A stretch of DNA of 47,421 bases, from the NCBI GenBank assembly GCA_028875245.1, contig JAPPEU010000020.1:1-47421 (forward strand), read 5' to 3'. The translations under genes and the position numbers were made by a program. Below the pieces are notes generated by a model. That model saw only the letters and a program-made list of their open reading frames with translations, did no database searches and was not told the origin of the DNA. Shown piece after piece: positions 39,754 through 47,421 of this stretch. The stretch comes from Chloroflexota bacterium (lineage in GTDB: Bacteria; Chloroflexota; Anaerolineae; Aggregatilineales; Phototrophicaceae). The stretch's first letter is position 1. The number at the start of each line of letters is the position of its first letter.

Positions 39754-40998
39754 TCAAGCGACGCCGGCGACGTCAAGCACAGCATGAAGTAGCACATTGC
39801 AGACCGCTTCGAGATCTTCCGCTTCGGCGCTTTCGGATTCGTGGTGGCTGATGCCGTCCTTGCAGGGCGCGAAGAGCATGGCGGTGGGGCAGCGCTCCGC
39901 GACATAGCAGGCGTCATGGCCGGCGCCCGATGTGACGGTTCTGTGTGATGCGCCAAGCCGCTCGCAGGCGCTTTGCAGGGCGGCGACGCAGCCTTCGTCG
40001 AAGGCGACCGGCTCGGTGTATGAGATTTGCTCCAGGGACAGCTCCAGGCCGATATCGGCCGCGACTTCATCGCAAACCGCGCGCAGGGCCGCATCCATGT
40101 TCGCGAGCGTCTCCGCCGACGGATGACGCATATCGACGGTGAAGTCGGCGCGGCCGGGGATGATATTGCGCGAGCCGGGCGCCACCTCAACCTGCCCGCC
40201 GACCGTGCCGCGGGCGAGCGGGGCATGTTCGCGGGCGATGTCGTCGACCGCCTGCACAACCTTGGCCATGCCGAGCAAGGCGTTGCGCCGGCCGATCATC
40301 GGCGTCGAGCCGGAATGTGAGGCGAAACCCTCCAGCGCAATATCGTACCAGCGGAAACCTTGCGCCGCATTCACAACGCCGACCGCGATGCCCTCGCTAT
40401 CGAGGATGGGACCCTGCTCGATATGACATTCGAAAAAGGCGGAGAATTCTTGCTGATGAACCGGCAGGGCGCCGTGATAGCCGATGCGCTTCAACTCGTC
40501 CAAGAGGGACGCGCCGGTGTCGACAGCAGCCCGGGCATGCGCCCAGTCAAGGTCAAAGACGCCGCCATAAACGCCGGAAGCCAGCATGGCCGGGGCGAAG
40601 CGCGCGCCTTCCTCATTGGTCCAATTCACCACCGCCAGCGGCGTCGTCGTCCTGATGTTGCGCTCGTTCAGGGTGCGGATGACTTCGAGGCCGGCGAGCA
40701 CGCCGAAGACGCCATCGAATTTTCCCCCGAATGGCTGCGTGTCGAGATGGCTGCCCATGCCGACGGGCGCTCGCTCATTTGACGCGCCGGCGCGCCGCGC
40801 AAACATATCGCCCATCTCGTCAACCGTCAGGCTCAATCCCGCTTCGCCGCACCAGCTGGCAAAGAGATCGCGCCCAATCTTGTCTTCGTCGCTGAGGGTG
40901 AGGCGGTGGCTGCCCCCGTTGGCGGTGGCGCCGATTTTCGCCATCTCCATGATGCTGTCCCACAGGCGTTGGCCGTTGATACGCAAGTTTTCGGTCAT
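39754..40998 (-). CDS. M20-family amidohydrolase (N-carbamoyl-amino acid hydrolase / allantoate amidohydrolase type)
   Basis: A 414-residue binuclear metal amidohydrolase of the hydantoinase/carbamoylase group. The metal site is GSHLDTQ with H84 and D86, FDGVFG with D95, and TNEEGARF with E129-E130; the late H near residue 388 (GISHHESE) completes it. The dimerisation domain lies in the middle (GFASHSGSTPMIGRRNAL). Such enzymes remove a carbamoyl group from N-carbamoyl-L-amino acids, beta-ureidopropionate or allantoate, thus serving pyrimidine or purine breakdown; the exact substrate is not distinguishable. GGAG lies eight bases before the ATG. It is 37 bases upstream of the AttH-like gene. 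Confidence 0.93.
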   Translation of the reverse strand: MTENLRINGQRLWDSIMEMAKIGATANGGSHRLTLSDEDKIGRDLFASWCGEAGLSLTVDEMGDMFARRAGASNERAPVGMGSHLDTQPFGGKFDGVFGVLAGLEVIRTLNERNIRTTTPLAVVNWTNEEGARFAPAMLASGVYGGVFDLDWAHARAAVDTGASLLDELKRIGYHGALPVHQQEFSAFFECHIEQGPILDSEGIAVGVVNAAQGFRWYDIALEGFASHSGSTPMIGRRNALLGMAKVVQAVDDIAREHAPLARGTVGGQVEVAPGSRNIIPGRADFTVDMRHPSAETLANMDAALRAVCDEVAADIGLELSLEQISYTEPVAFDEGCVAALQSACERLGASHRTVTSGAGHDACYVAERCPTAMLFAPCKDGISHHESESAEAEDLEAVCNVLLHAVLDVAGVA

Positions 40999-41010
40999 TG
41001 TTGTACTCCG

Positions 41011-41078
41011 GCGGGCGGCCCAATCGGCAGCCCCTACAGAATTCGCTTGGACGGGCGAGCAGCCGCCTTGCCCCTACA
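41011..41078. repeat. Partial TGTAGGGGCG palindromes between the sulfatase and M20 genes
   Basis: Two tandem pieces, each ending CCCCTACA, with imperfect stems GGGCGGCC/GGCAGCCC and GGGCGAGC/GCCTTGCCC. They fill the gap and run into the last codons of the sulfatase gene, whose stop is at 41074. Confidence 0.5.
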
Positions 41079-42414
41079 AATTCCCTTGCAGAACGGGGTC
41101 ATCGGCGCGGGCCCCGCGCTTTTTCAAGTCTTCTTTGAGGCGCTCGACGAGGGCGGCGCTTGCCGCTTCCGCTATCAGATTATTGATTTCATACGGATCA
41201 TTTCTGAGATCAAATAGCTGCCAGGTCTCCTCGCCATCGACGACGGTTTGGATCAGCTTTTTGCGTTCATTCTTGATGCTGCGCTGATAGGGCGTCCCGG
41301 CGGGATGACCGAATACACCCTGATACGCGGAGAAGATCTGCCGCCTGTGCATATACGTGACTTCATTGAGCAGCGCGGCCAGGCTGTGGCCGGCTGTGTG
41401 CTCCGGCACGGCGACGCCGGCCATCTCAAGCAGCGTGGGATAGAGATCGAGCAGGTAGAGCAGGGCGCGGGAGCGCAAGCCTGCGGGGACGCCCGGTCCG
41501 CGCATAATCAGCGGGATGCGCATACTGTGATCGTAGAGATTCTGCTTGCCCATCAGCCCGTGCTGGCCGACGCCCAAGCCATGATCCGAGGTGTAAATGA
41601 CGACGGTGTTTTCGCGCAGGCCGCGCGCCTCCAGCGTTTCCAGGATGCGCCCGATATCGTGATCCATGTGCGAGATCATGCCGTAATAATCGGCGATGTG
41701 GCGCTTGATTTCGTCTTCGCCGCGCGGGTAGCCGGCCAGGACCTCGTCGCGGATATCGCGCACGCCAATTTCAAAAGGGTGCTCGGGCATAAAATTGGGC
41801 GGCAATTCAATGTCGGCCGGGTCGTACATGGCGTCGTAGGGCGGCGGCGGCGTGCGCGGGTCATGCGGCGAGGTGAAGGCGATGTAGGCGAAGAAAGGTT
41901 CGGCGTCATCCGGCCCTCGCTGATTGAGAAAGTCGATCATCTCGTCGCTGAAGACGGTGGTAGCGAAACCATCAGCGATATAGGTCTCTGCGGGCGGGTA
42001 TGCGCCGGCGGGGTCGAAATCGTTGACGGGCATGGCGTATTGATCGTTCATGCCGCCGAAGAAGACCGCCCCGCTTTCGCCGAAGCAGCGCGCGTAGCTG
42101 CCGCGGCGGTTGTGCCATTTGCCGGCGCCGAAAGTCCGGTAGCCGCTCTGCCGCAGCAGCTCGGGCAGCAGCGGGACATCATCCGGCAGCGGATCGGGCG
42201 TATGGAAGAGGCCGCAGCCGGACATCAGCATGCCGCGGCTGGGCATGCAGACGGCGCCCGAGGTCGAGCCCATGATATGCGCTTGGGTGAAGCAGGCGCC
42301 ATCGGCGATGAGCTGGTCGAAGGTGGGCGTCGAAACCGCCTCTGTTCCCAGCGCGCCGAGGGCGGAGTGGCGGTGATCGTCGGCGATCAAGAAAAGGAAA
42401 TTGGGTCGGCTCAT
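41074..42414 (-). CDS. Sulfatase (arylsulfatase type, cysteine FGly)
   Basis: A 446-residue sulfatase of the alkaline-phosphatase fold. The signature containing the residue turned into formylglycine is CMPSRGMLMSG, with C56, in the C-x-P-S-R form. Metal ligands include D12 and D13 in FLIADDHRH and the later YTSDHGLGVGQH segment. There is no signal peptide, so it may be cytoplasmic, acting on imported sulfated glycans, choline sulfate or sulfonate esters. No formylglycine-generating enzyme is in the window. ATG 42414 has GGGAG upstream. The last codons run into a palindromic repeat. It is divergent from the dehydrogenase gene. Confidence 0.92.
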   Translation of the reverse strand: MSRPNFLFLIADDHRHSALGALGTEAVSTPTFDQLIADGACFTQAHIMGSTSGAVCMPSRGMLMSGCGLFHTPDPLPDDVPLLPELLRQSGYRTFGAGKWHNRRGSYARCFGESGAVFFGGMNDQYAMPVNDFDPAGAYPPAETYIADGFATTVFSDEMIDFLNQRGPDDAEPFFAYIAFTSPHDPRTPPPPYDAMYDPADIELPPNFMPEHPFEIGVRDIRDEVLAGYPRGEDEIKRHIADYYGMISHMDHDIGRILETLEARGLRENTVVIYTSDHGLGVGQHGLMGKQNLYDHSMRIPLIMRGPGVPAGLRSRALLYLLDLYPTLLEMAGVAVPEHTAGHSLAALLNEVTYMHRRQIFSAYQGVFGHPAGTPYQRSIKNERKKLIQTVVDGEETWQLFDLRNDPYEINNLIAEAASAALVERLKEDLKKRGARADDPVLQGNL

Positions 42415-42551
42415 GGCGGCTCCCTGCGTTGTCGCGCTCTCTTGTGATGATACAGTTTCTAGGCGCGGCCGGTCAAGGTTCTGCGCAGCGGGGAGTGGCG
42501 AAAGCAGTGGATGCGCCAACATCCCGCAGCATGGGCGGACGCTAAATTCGG

Positions 42552-42557
42552 TATAAT
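42552..42557 (+). promoter_or_regulatory. -10 box TATAAT of the dehydrogenase-oxidoreductase pair
   Basis: A perfect TATAAT ends six bases before the ATG at 42564, so transcription would begin at the A of the start codon, giving a leaderless message. No Shine-Dalgarno or -35 hexamer is evident. Confidence 0.55.
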
Positions 42558-42563
42558 AGCACC

Positions 42564-43595
42564 ATGCTGCGAACCATACCCGAAGTGATGACCGCCCCCA
42601 AGTTCGAGGGCGGCGGGATTATCAGCTTTCATGAGAAGGACGTGCCGGTGCCGGGGCCGGGTCAGTTGCTGCTGCAAGTTGGCGCCAACGCGCTCTGCGG
42701 CTCGGAACGGGGTCAGTTCTACGACGGCAGCGCGGTCACGCCAGGGCATGAAGGCGCTGGCATCGTCGCCGCCGTCGGTCCGGAGACGAGTACGCCTGTC
42801 GGCACGCCGGGCGCGGTCTTCCTGATGGACTTCTGCGGAAACTGCCGCAGCTGCGCGCTGGGTTTCAGCAATCAGTGTTTGCATAAGCGCGCCGATTACG
42901 GCTTCAACGTGGATGGCGGTTTCGGCGTCTACGAACTGGTCAACGAGAATGTCTTCTTTCCGGTCGACAAGGACATGACGCCGACGGAAGCGACGCTGCT
43001 GTTGGATATCATGGGCACGAATGGCCACGGCATCCGCCGGGCGCGGCTGGTTCGGAGTGACATTCAATCGGCTGTGGTGACCGGCGCGGGACCTATTGGC
43101 CTGGGCATGTTGGCCATGCTAAAAGTGATGCTGGGCTTTGATCTGCCGGTGATCGTCACCGATGTCATTCCCTACCGGCTTGAGCTGGCGGAGCGCATGG
43201 GCGGCCTGCCGGTCAACGTGGCGGGGCTATCGCTCGAAGCCGGGCTGAAGCGTCATGGACTGGCCGCAGTTGATGCCGCCTTCGATACCAGCGGGAGAGG
43301 CGATGCGCGCCGCGCCGCTCTGGACGCCCTTTCGCAGCGGGGCGTTCTGGTCTGCATCGGCCATGGGCAGGGGCTGGACCTGACGATTTCACCGGACTTG
43401 ATCGGGCCGGAGCGAGCGGTAATGGGCAGCGAGTACTTCTGCTACAACGAATTGCCGGACAACCTCAAACACTTGCGGGCGCACAGAGATTATTTGATGC
43501 AAATCATCACTCATCGCCTGCCGCTGAGCGAGATTCAGCGCGCCTTCGAGCTCTTTTTCGCGGGAAACACAGGCAAGGTCGTCATCGAACAATGA
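42564..43595 (+). CDS. Zinc-binding medium-chain dehydrogenase (polyol/alcohol type)
   Basis: A 343-residue MDR-family dehydrogenase. The catalytic zinc site is C45 with H62-E63 in TPGHEGAG; the structural zinc site is C91, C94, C97 and C105 (CGNCRSC...NQC). The nucleotide-binding motif GAGPIGLG is near residue 175. This form suggests a polyol, sugar-alcohol or threonine-type dehydrogenase. Its TGA overlaps the start of the Gfo/Idh/MocA gene (ATGA), so the two proteins are made together, probably for oxidation of a cyclitol or sugar. The ATG at 42564 lies exactly where transcription would start. Confidence 0.92.
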   Translation: MLRTIPEVMTAPKFEGGGIISFHEKDVPVPGPGQLLLQVGANALCGSERGQFYDGSAVTPGHEGAGIVAAVGPETSTPVGTPGAVFLMDFCGNCRSCALGFSNQCLHKRADYGFNVDGGFGVYELVNENVFFPVDKDMTPTEATLLLDIMGTNGHGIRRARLVRSDIQSAVVTGAGPIGLGMLAMLKVMLGFDLPVIVTDVIPYRLELAERMGGLPVNVAGLSLEAGLKRHGLAAVDAAFDTSGRGDARRAALDALSQRGVLVCIGHGQGLDLTISPDLIGPERAVMGSEYFCYNELPDNLKHLRAHRDYLMQIITHRLPLSEIQRAFELFFAGNTGKVVIEQ

Positions 43596-44590
43596 CGCAA
43601 AAGGGGCGCATCAGAGTTGCCTTGGTCGGCGCGGGCGGTTGGGGTTATCAGCATGCGCGCGTCTTCGCGGCGCGCGACGATGTCGAGCTCTGCGCTGTCG
43701 CCGGCCGCACGGAAGCGCGAACTAAAGCGCGAGCCGAGCAATTCGGCCTGCGCGCCTACCTCGATATCGACGACATGCTCGCCGCCGAAAAGCCGGATCT
43801 GGTCAGCCTCAGTCTGCCGAATAGGGGCCACTACGAGCCGACGCTCCAGGTGATCCGCGCCGGTTATCCCCTGCTGGTGGAGAAGCCGCTCGTCTTTGAT
43901 TTGAGCGAAGCGCAGACCTTGCTCAGCGAAGCGGAAAAGCGGGATCTCTTCTTCGCCATCAACTTCAATCATCGTTATGCCAAGCCGGTGCAATTGGCCA
44001 AGGCGGCGATTGACGCGGGGCAGCTGGGCGAGCTGGTTTTCGCCACCTGGCGCTTCGGCGGCGAAGGCGGCTGGGGCGGGCATCCCCAGGCCAACCTGAT
44101 CGAGACGCAATGCCACGGCTTTGATATGCTGGAGCATCTGTGCGGGCCGATCGCCTCGCTGGCTGCCGAGATGACGGACATGACGGGGGTGGGCTTCAGC
44201 ACGATGGCGCTGTCGCTGAAGTTCGCCAATGGCGCGGTTGGCAGCCTGGTCGGCTCCTACGATTCATCCTACGCCTATCCCGAGACGCATCGGCTGGAGA
44301 TCAACGGCACAGACGGGCGAATACTGATTGACGACACGGTCAAGCGCTACCGGTTTCACCGCGCCGGGGAGGAAACGGGCGAGGTCTGGGAAGCCGGTTA
44401 CTTCAACGACCTGGATCGCGAATTCCACCGCACCTTTGATCGATACCTCGAAAAGATGCTCGACGCCTTCAAGCGCGATGCCGAGCCGCCGGTGCATGCT
44501 CGCGCTGGTTATCGCGCGCTGGCGCTGGCTTGGGCCGCCATCGAATCCCACGAAAGCGGCCGCCGCGTTTCCGGGATCGTTTGCGTTTGA
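43592..44590 (+). CDS. Gfo/Idh/MocA family oxidoreductase
   Basis: A 332-residue NAD(P)-dependent oxidoreductase with an N-terminal Rossmann fold (VGAGGWGYQH near residues 12-21) and the family's EKP motif in LLVEKPLVFD near residue 97. The C-terminal beta-sheet domain contains the catalytic-type segment NFNHRYAKP and the HGFDMLEHLCGP helix. Members oxidise or reduce sugars, inositols and their derivatives. Translational coupling with the preceding zinc dehydrogenase suggests they work on one substrate in turn. Confidence 0.92.
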   Translation: MTQKGRIRVALVGAGGWGYQHARVFAARDDVELCAVAGRTEARTKARAEQFGLRAYLDIDDMLAAEKPDLVSLSLPNRGHYEPTLQVIRAGYPLLVEKPLVFDLSEAQTLLSEAEKRDLFFAINFNHRYAKPVQLAKAAIDAGQLGELVFATWRFGGEGGWGGHPQANLIETQCHGFDMLEHLCGPIASLAAEMTDMTGVGFSTMALSLKFANGAVGSLVGSYDSSYAYPETHRLEINGTDGRILIDDTVKRYRFHRAGEETGEVWEAGYFNDLDREFHRTFDRYLEKMLDAFKRDAEPPVHARAGYRALALAWAAIESHESGRRVSGIVCV

Positions 44591-44610
44591 CCTTGTAGGG
44601 CCGAGACGGT

Positions 44611-44882
44611 GAGTCTGTTGAAAATCACGCAGATTTTCCCTGTAGCGGACACCGTATAGCTTTTACCACAGAGTACACCGAGAATTCACAGAGGGCACAG
44701 AGTTTTCTGTTTGAATAGAATCGTTTCGATGGTGTCGGAAAACTCTGCTTCTACGAGAGAAATTAAATAAAAACCGACACAAAGCGCAGCAAATTGTCTC
44801 TGTGTTCTCTGTGTTTCCTTCTTTCCTCTGTGGTGAAAATGTGTGCAATTCTGCAACAGAGGACATTCTTCAACAGATTCCG
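44611..44882. mobile_element. Family C miniature element
   Basis: The ends are inverted: left GAGTCTGTTGAAAA, right (reversed) GAATCTGTTGAAGA. A short CGGT direct repeat lies on each side (44607-44610 and 44883-44886), weak evidence of insertion on its own. The interior has ACCACAGAGTACACCGAG at the left and, inverted, ACCACAGAGGAAAGAAGG at the right, the same sort of interior as in families A and B. With its flanks it fills most of the gene-free region 44591-45022. Another likely left end starts near 47369. Confidence 0.6.
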
Positions 44883-45022
44883 GTGGCTCGCCCGTGTATG
44901 AACGCTAAACACTTGAGGACGAGTTTCTTTCCCTAGCCGGCGCCACAGCTTGTCATTAGAATTTAAGAATTCTGTGCTAAGCTTGGCGCATGTATCCCGA
45001 GCATAGAATACAGGAAACCACA

Positions 45023-46078
45023 ATGGTTCGCGTATTTGCGCTTCTGGCGCTTCTTTTCCCCTTGGTCATCGCGACTTCAGCCCAGACAACTGAAGCTGAA
45101 TTGACGCTTGAGCACGGCAGCAGCGTACGAACGGCCGCCTGGAATGCGGAGGAAACGCGCATTCTGACGGCGGAGGGCGCCGGCGCCATCCACGTCTGGT
45201 CGGCGGAAGATGGCGAGCGCCTGCTGACTTATAACGAAGACGGGAACGCGGCCACCCATGCGCTGTGGGTGGGGGATGGTGACGCGATCCTTTCCGCCGA
45301 TGAAACCGGCCTGCTGCTATTGAATAGTTCGGCGGACGGCGCGCCAATCCACAGCTGGAAACTGACTGGCATCCCCGTCGCTCTGGAATTGAATGAGGCT
45401 GAAACGCAGGCGCTTGTCTTCACGCGCGAAGGCGAGGGCGCGGTCCTGTCACTGTCGGAGGGCTCGACGGTCAGGCGCTTCACACTGACGGGCGAGATCG
45501 GCGGCGCGGCCTGGAGCAGCGATGAGACGCAGGCCCGCGCCTGGACGGAAGCGGGGCAGGTCCAGGTCTGGGATATGGTGACCGGTGAAGACTACGGTTA
45601 TTCATTGCCGCAGCGGACGATGCTGCTTGGCCTCGATTGGAGCGCGGATGAAACGCGTTTGCTCGCCTGGTTCACCAACGGCGCCGTCCAGGTCTACGAA
45701 ACCGATGGCAGAAGCGTTCGCGGCCGGGCGATCAGCGGCATACGTCACCGCAGCTTCGTCAAGCGGGCGATCTGGTCGGGCGATGAATCCATGGCGATGT
45801 CTTGGGCGGGCGATGACACCGTTCATATATGGTCTGTCGACGGCGCCAGTTCGCAGCGGGTCTTCCGGCACGATGACTGGGTGATCGGCGCCTTGTGGGA
45901 CGAGGTCAAGTCGCGCGTGCTGTCCTGGTCGCATATCTATCTCTATCTTTGGGACGGCAATGAGATGCCGAGGCGCTTCCGGCACCGCAATTTGGTCAGC
46001 GGGGCGGCTTGGAACCGCGCTGCCACGCGCATTCTGTCCTGGTCCTGGGATGGCACGGCGCGCGTCTGGCCCGTGTGA
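45023..46078 (+). CDS. Exported WD40-like beta-propeller protein
   Basis: A 351-residue protein with a signal peptide (MVRVFALLALLFPLVIATSA then Q) and a series of WD-type blades. Each blade has a W-containing strand and a structural Asp, as in TAAWNAEETRILTAEGAG...IHVWSAEDGE and later AIWSGDESMAMSWAGDDTVHIWS. About seven blades fit the length. Such exported propellers usually bind proteins or act as scaffolds; no enzyme motif is visible. The ATG at 45023 is preceded by AGGAA; an upstream ATG at 44990 in the same frame would place 11 polar residues before the signal and is less likely. Confidence 0.82.
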   Translation: MVRVFALLALLFPLVIATSAQTTEAELTLEHGSSVRTAAWNAEETRILTAEGAGAIHVWSAEDGERLLTYNEDGNAATHALWVGDGDAILSADETGLLLLNSSADGAPIHSWKLTGIPVALELNEAETQALVFTREGEGAVLSLSEGSTVRRFTLTGEIGGAAWSSDETQARAWTEAGQVQVWDMVTGEDYGYSLPQRTMLLGLDWSADETRLLAWFTNGAVQVYETDGRSVRGRAISGIRHRSFVKRAIWSGDESMAMSWAGDDTVHIWSVDGASSQRVFRHDDWVIGALWDEVKSRVLSWSHIYLYLWDGNEMPRRFRHRNLVSGAAWNRAATRILSWSWDGTARVWPV

Positions 46079-46085
46079 CGAAAGG

Positions 46086-46727
46086 CTAAATGAGCGCCCC
46101 CAAGGCGGCGACCACCGCCAAGGGCGTCAACGCGCCTATCAAGACGCCGAGCATGATTTGCGTCCCCGTGTGACGCCGCAATACCAGCCGCGCCAGCACG
46201 ACAAGCAAGAGCACCGGCAGAAACGCCAAACCCTGCTTCACGCCAAACATCAGCGCCGTGGCGGAGATGATGCTGGCCATGCCGGCGGCGTGGAAACTGA
46301 TGTGTATGAAGAGCGTGCCAACCAGCATGACCGCCAATTCGACGATGGTCACGACCGTCAGCACATGCAGAATCGGGCCGGCGCCGAATCGCGGAAACAG
46401 GGCCAGACAGCAGAACGCGCCGATGATGGCGATTGTATACGGAATGTAGCGTTCACGGCTTTCGCGCATGTGCAGGTCGCCGATGCGTCCGCTGCGCACC
46501 ATCAGCGAGACAAAGAGTATGGGCGCGGCGCAGACGGCGAAGGCGAACAGCATAGCGAATCGTAAGTCCGAGGGGCGGTCGGCGCGGCTCGTCCAGGCGA
46601 TCGCAAAGACCCAAATTGCCCAGACGACCGGCGGGCTGAGCAGGTGCGAAGTGAAATATGCCCAGAGATATTCTTCTGACTCGACTCGATGGCGGAGCGC
46701 GGCCGGCAGCGGCAGACGGATATCCAT
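46086..46727 (-). CDS. PAP2-like membrane protein
   Basis: A 213-residue protein with about five or six membrane helices. It matches the PAP2-like group in which the phosphatase motifs are modified: a basic stretch VRSGRIGDLHMRESRERYIPY (shown here in part; residues ~77-97), then FIHISFHAAGM near 145, then RLVLRRHTGTQI near 180. The first and third motifs keep Arg and His, but the canonical PSGH of the middle motif is changed to SFHA, so phosphatase activity is uncertain. It is convergent with the WD40 gene, eight bases from its stop. Confidence 0.7.
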   Translation of the reverse strand: MDIRLPLPAALRHRVESEEYLWAYFTSHLLSPPVVWAIWVFAIAWTSRADRPSDLRFAMLFAFAVCAAPILFVSLMVRSGRIGDLHMRESRERYIPYTIAIIGAFCCLALFPRFGAGPILHVLTVVTIVELAVMLVGTLFIHISFHAAGMASIISATALMFGVKQGLAFLPVLLLVVLARLVLRRHTGTQIMLGVLIGALTPLAVVAALGALI

Positions 46728-46856
46728 AAATGGGTCTCGCTAGGCGATTCTTGGCAAACATTATATCAGTCAATCGTCAAGATTCGCCACAGACCGTCGA
46801 GATTCCCTGATGGCTGCCGCGGGCGGGACGGTGAAGTGCCACTATCGCGGCGCTTG

Positions 46857-47309
46857 TCATGCGCCAAGCAGGTCGAGCAAGCCATCCGGATACAGAGGCG
46901 GCGCCCCCGCCCCGCGGAAGAAGGCAAGCGTCTTCCAACTGCCTTCGTAGAGTAGATCGCCGTCATCCCTGCCCAGTACGGTGCTCTCGTCAAGATTCAA
47001 GGCGGGATCGCTGAAGCGGCCGTCGTAAATCAGAATGATTTCGTGATGCGGCTCGCCTTCGTAAGTGAAGATGTTTTCCAGCGCCCCGAGATAAGCGAGG
47101 TCGACGACTTTCGCGTCGATTTCTTCCCTGACCTCGCGCGACGCCGCGTCGCTGCCGCGTTCGCCGAATTCGATGCGCCCGCCTATCGGACGGTAGAAGG
47201 TCTGGTCTTTGTGTGAGTCGTAACCGCGCGCGACGAAGATCTTGTCTTCGCGCCGGAAGACGCAAAGCGCGAGTGGTCTGATGCGGCGTTTTTTCTTGCG
47301 TTTGGCCAT
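46857..47309 (-). CDS. NUDIX hydrolase
   Basis: A 150-residue NUDIX hydrolase with a basic N-terminus (MAKRKKKRRIRPLA) that may bind nucleic acid or nucleotide. The NUDIX box is GGRIEFGERGSDAASREVRE followed by EIDAKV; the catalytic REVREE residues are intact, but the Gly after EE is Asp. ATG 47309 is used; an upstream TTG would add nine residues. The nearest downstream gene on the same strand is the PAP2-like protein, 129 bases away. Substrate unknown. Confidence 0.87.
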   Translation of the reverse strand: MAKRKKKRRIRPLALCVFRREDKIFVARGYDSHKDQTFYRPIGGRIEFGERGSDAASREVREEIDAKVVDLAYLGALENIFTYEGEPHHEIILIYDGRFSDPALNLDESTVLGRDDGDLLYEGSWKTLAFFRGAGAPPLYPDGLLDLLGA

Positions 47310-47368
47310 GTCAATTTTCGCGATGGCGGGCGACAAATTACTATGCCATGCGTACGGGCGAGCCGGTG

Positions 47369-47421
47369 GTGTCTGTTGAAAAACAGCCTTAAATGAAGTT
47401 AGTTGCCAGAAATCGGACAGC
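47369..47421. repeat. Likely left end of a second family C element (cut by window end)
   Basis: GTGTCTGTTGAAAAACAG resembles the left end of the family C element (GAGTCTGTTGAAAATCAC). Both copies have CGGGCGAGCC close to an end: here at 47355-47364, and on the opposite strand beyond the right end of the 44611-44882 copy. The rest lies outside the window. Confidence 0.4.

Noticed and set aside
41248..42447. A 399-codon open frame on the plus strand
   Set aside because: Antisense to the sulfatase with no recognisable domain.
44663..45023. Small open frames in the gap before the WD40 gene
   Set aside because: They translate the repeat interior of the family C element and have no ribosome site or family resemblance.

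Overview
The window reads as a chromosomal segment of a GC-rich (roughly 60% by eye) environmental bacterium, most likely a Chloroflexota member of the Anaerolineae type. This placement is inference. It rests on two multi-gene sugar ABC importers, a GlmL/MutL-type ATPase sitting in an operon of membrane proteins, many small hydrolases, and intergenic DNA full of short palindromes and miniature inverted-repeat elements. No rRNA, tRNA or CRISPR array was seen.

Layout. 1-9.1 kb holds a NUDIX hydrolase, a Tat-exported cyclase-family hydrolase, a miniature element with a target duplication, a Zn/Cd-type P1B ATPase behind a consensus promoter and a candidate operator, a lower-GC Fic protein, RimI, a YciI-like protein, a HEAT-like protein, an SMP-30 family lactonase and a TfoX-like protein. 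9.4-14.9 kb (minus strand) holds NUDIX and OsmC genes and a complete sugar importer: binding protein, MalK-type ATPase and two permeases. 15.4-18.7 kb holds a radical-SAM/HhH protein, thymidylate kinase, a peptidoglycan amidase and a pterin carbinolamine dehydratase. 18.7-20.7 kb is an AT-richer restriction-modification pair that looks imported. 20.7-23.3 kb holds a glycosyltransferase carrying an in-frame palindromic insertion, a flavin reductase and an MscL with a Glu-Pro linker.

23.6-29.8 kb is the most unusual part. Six tightly coupled plus-strand genes encode a small helical protein, a DUF6754-like membrane protein, a 6-TM protein, a membrane-anchored protein with a Pro/Leu-repeat N-terminus and an SH3b domain, a 6-7-TM protein, and a GlmL-like ASKHA ATPase. 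No glutamate mutase subunit is nearby. This looks like an uncharacterised envelope-associated module.

29.9-33.4 kb is a second sugar importer without its own ATPase; it may share the MalK at 12.4-13.4 kb. 33.7-42.4 kb is a long minus-strand series: MBL hydrolase, degenerate CPBP protein, GT4 glycosyltransferase, NAD-dependent epimerase, methyltransferase, AttH/CrtC lipocalin-like protein, M20 amidohydrolase and sulfatase. 42.6-44.6 kb holds a translationally coupled Zn-dehydrogenase and Gfo/Idh/MocA oxidoreductase on the plus strand. The window ends with a secreted WD40-like protein, a PAP2-like membrane protein and a third NUDIX protein.

Several families of non-coding elements recur. Family A is a MITE with ends reading GGTAGTGTATC and 8-bp target duplications: two complete copies and one cut by the window start. 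Family B has ends CAGGGCAATCGC and a 10-12-bp duplication. Family C has ends like GARTCTGTTGAA. Two palindrome classes (TGTAGGGGCG...CGCCCCTACA, and CCCCCACCCC...GGGGATGGGG) sit between genes, inside operons, and once inside a coding region. Three genes have a -10 box exactly 6-7 nt before a start codon, which suggests leaderless transcripts.
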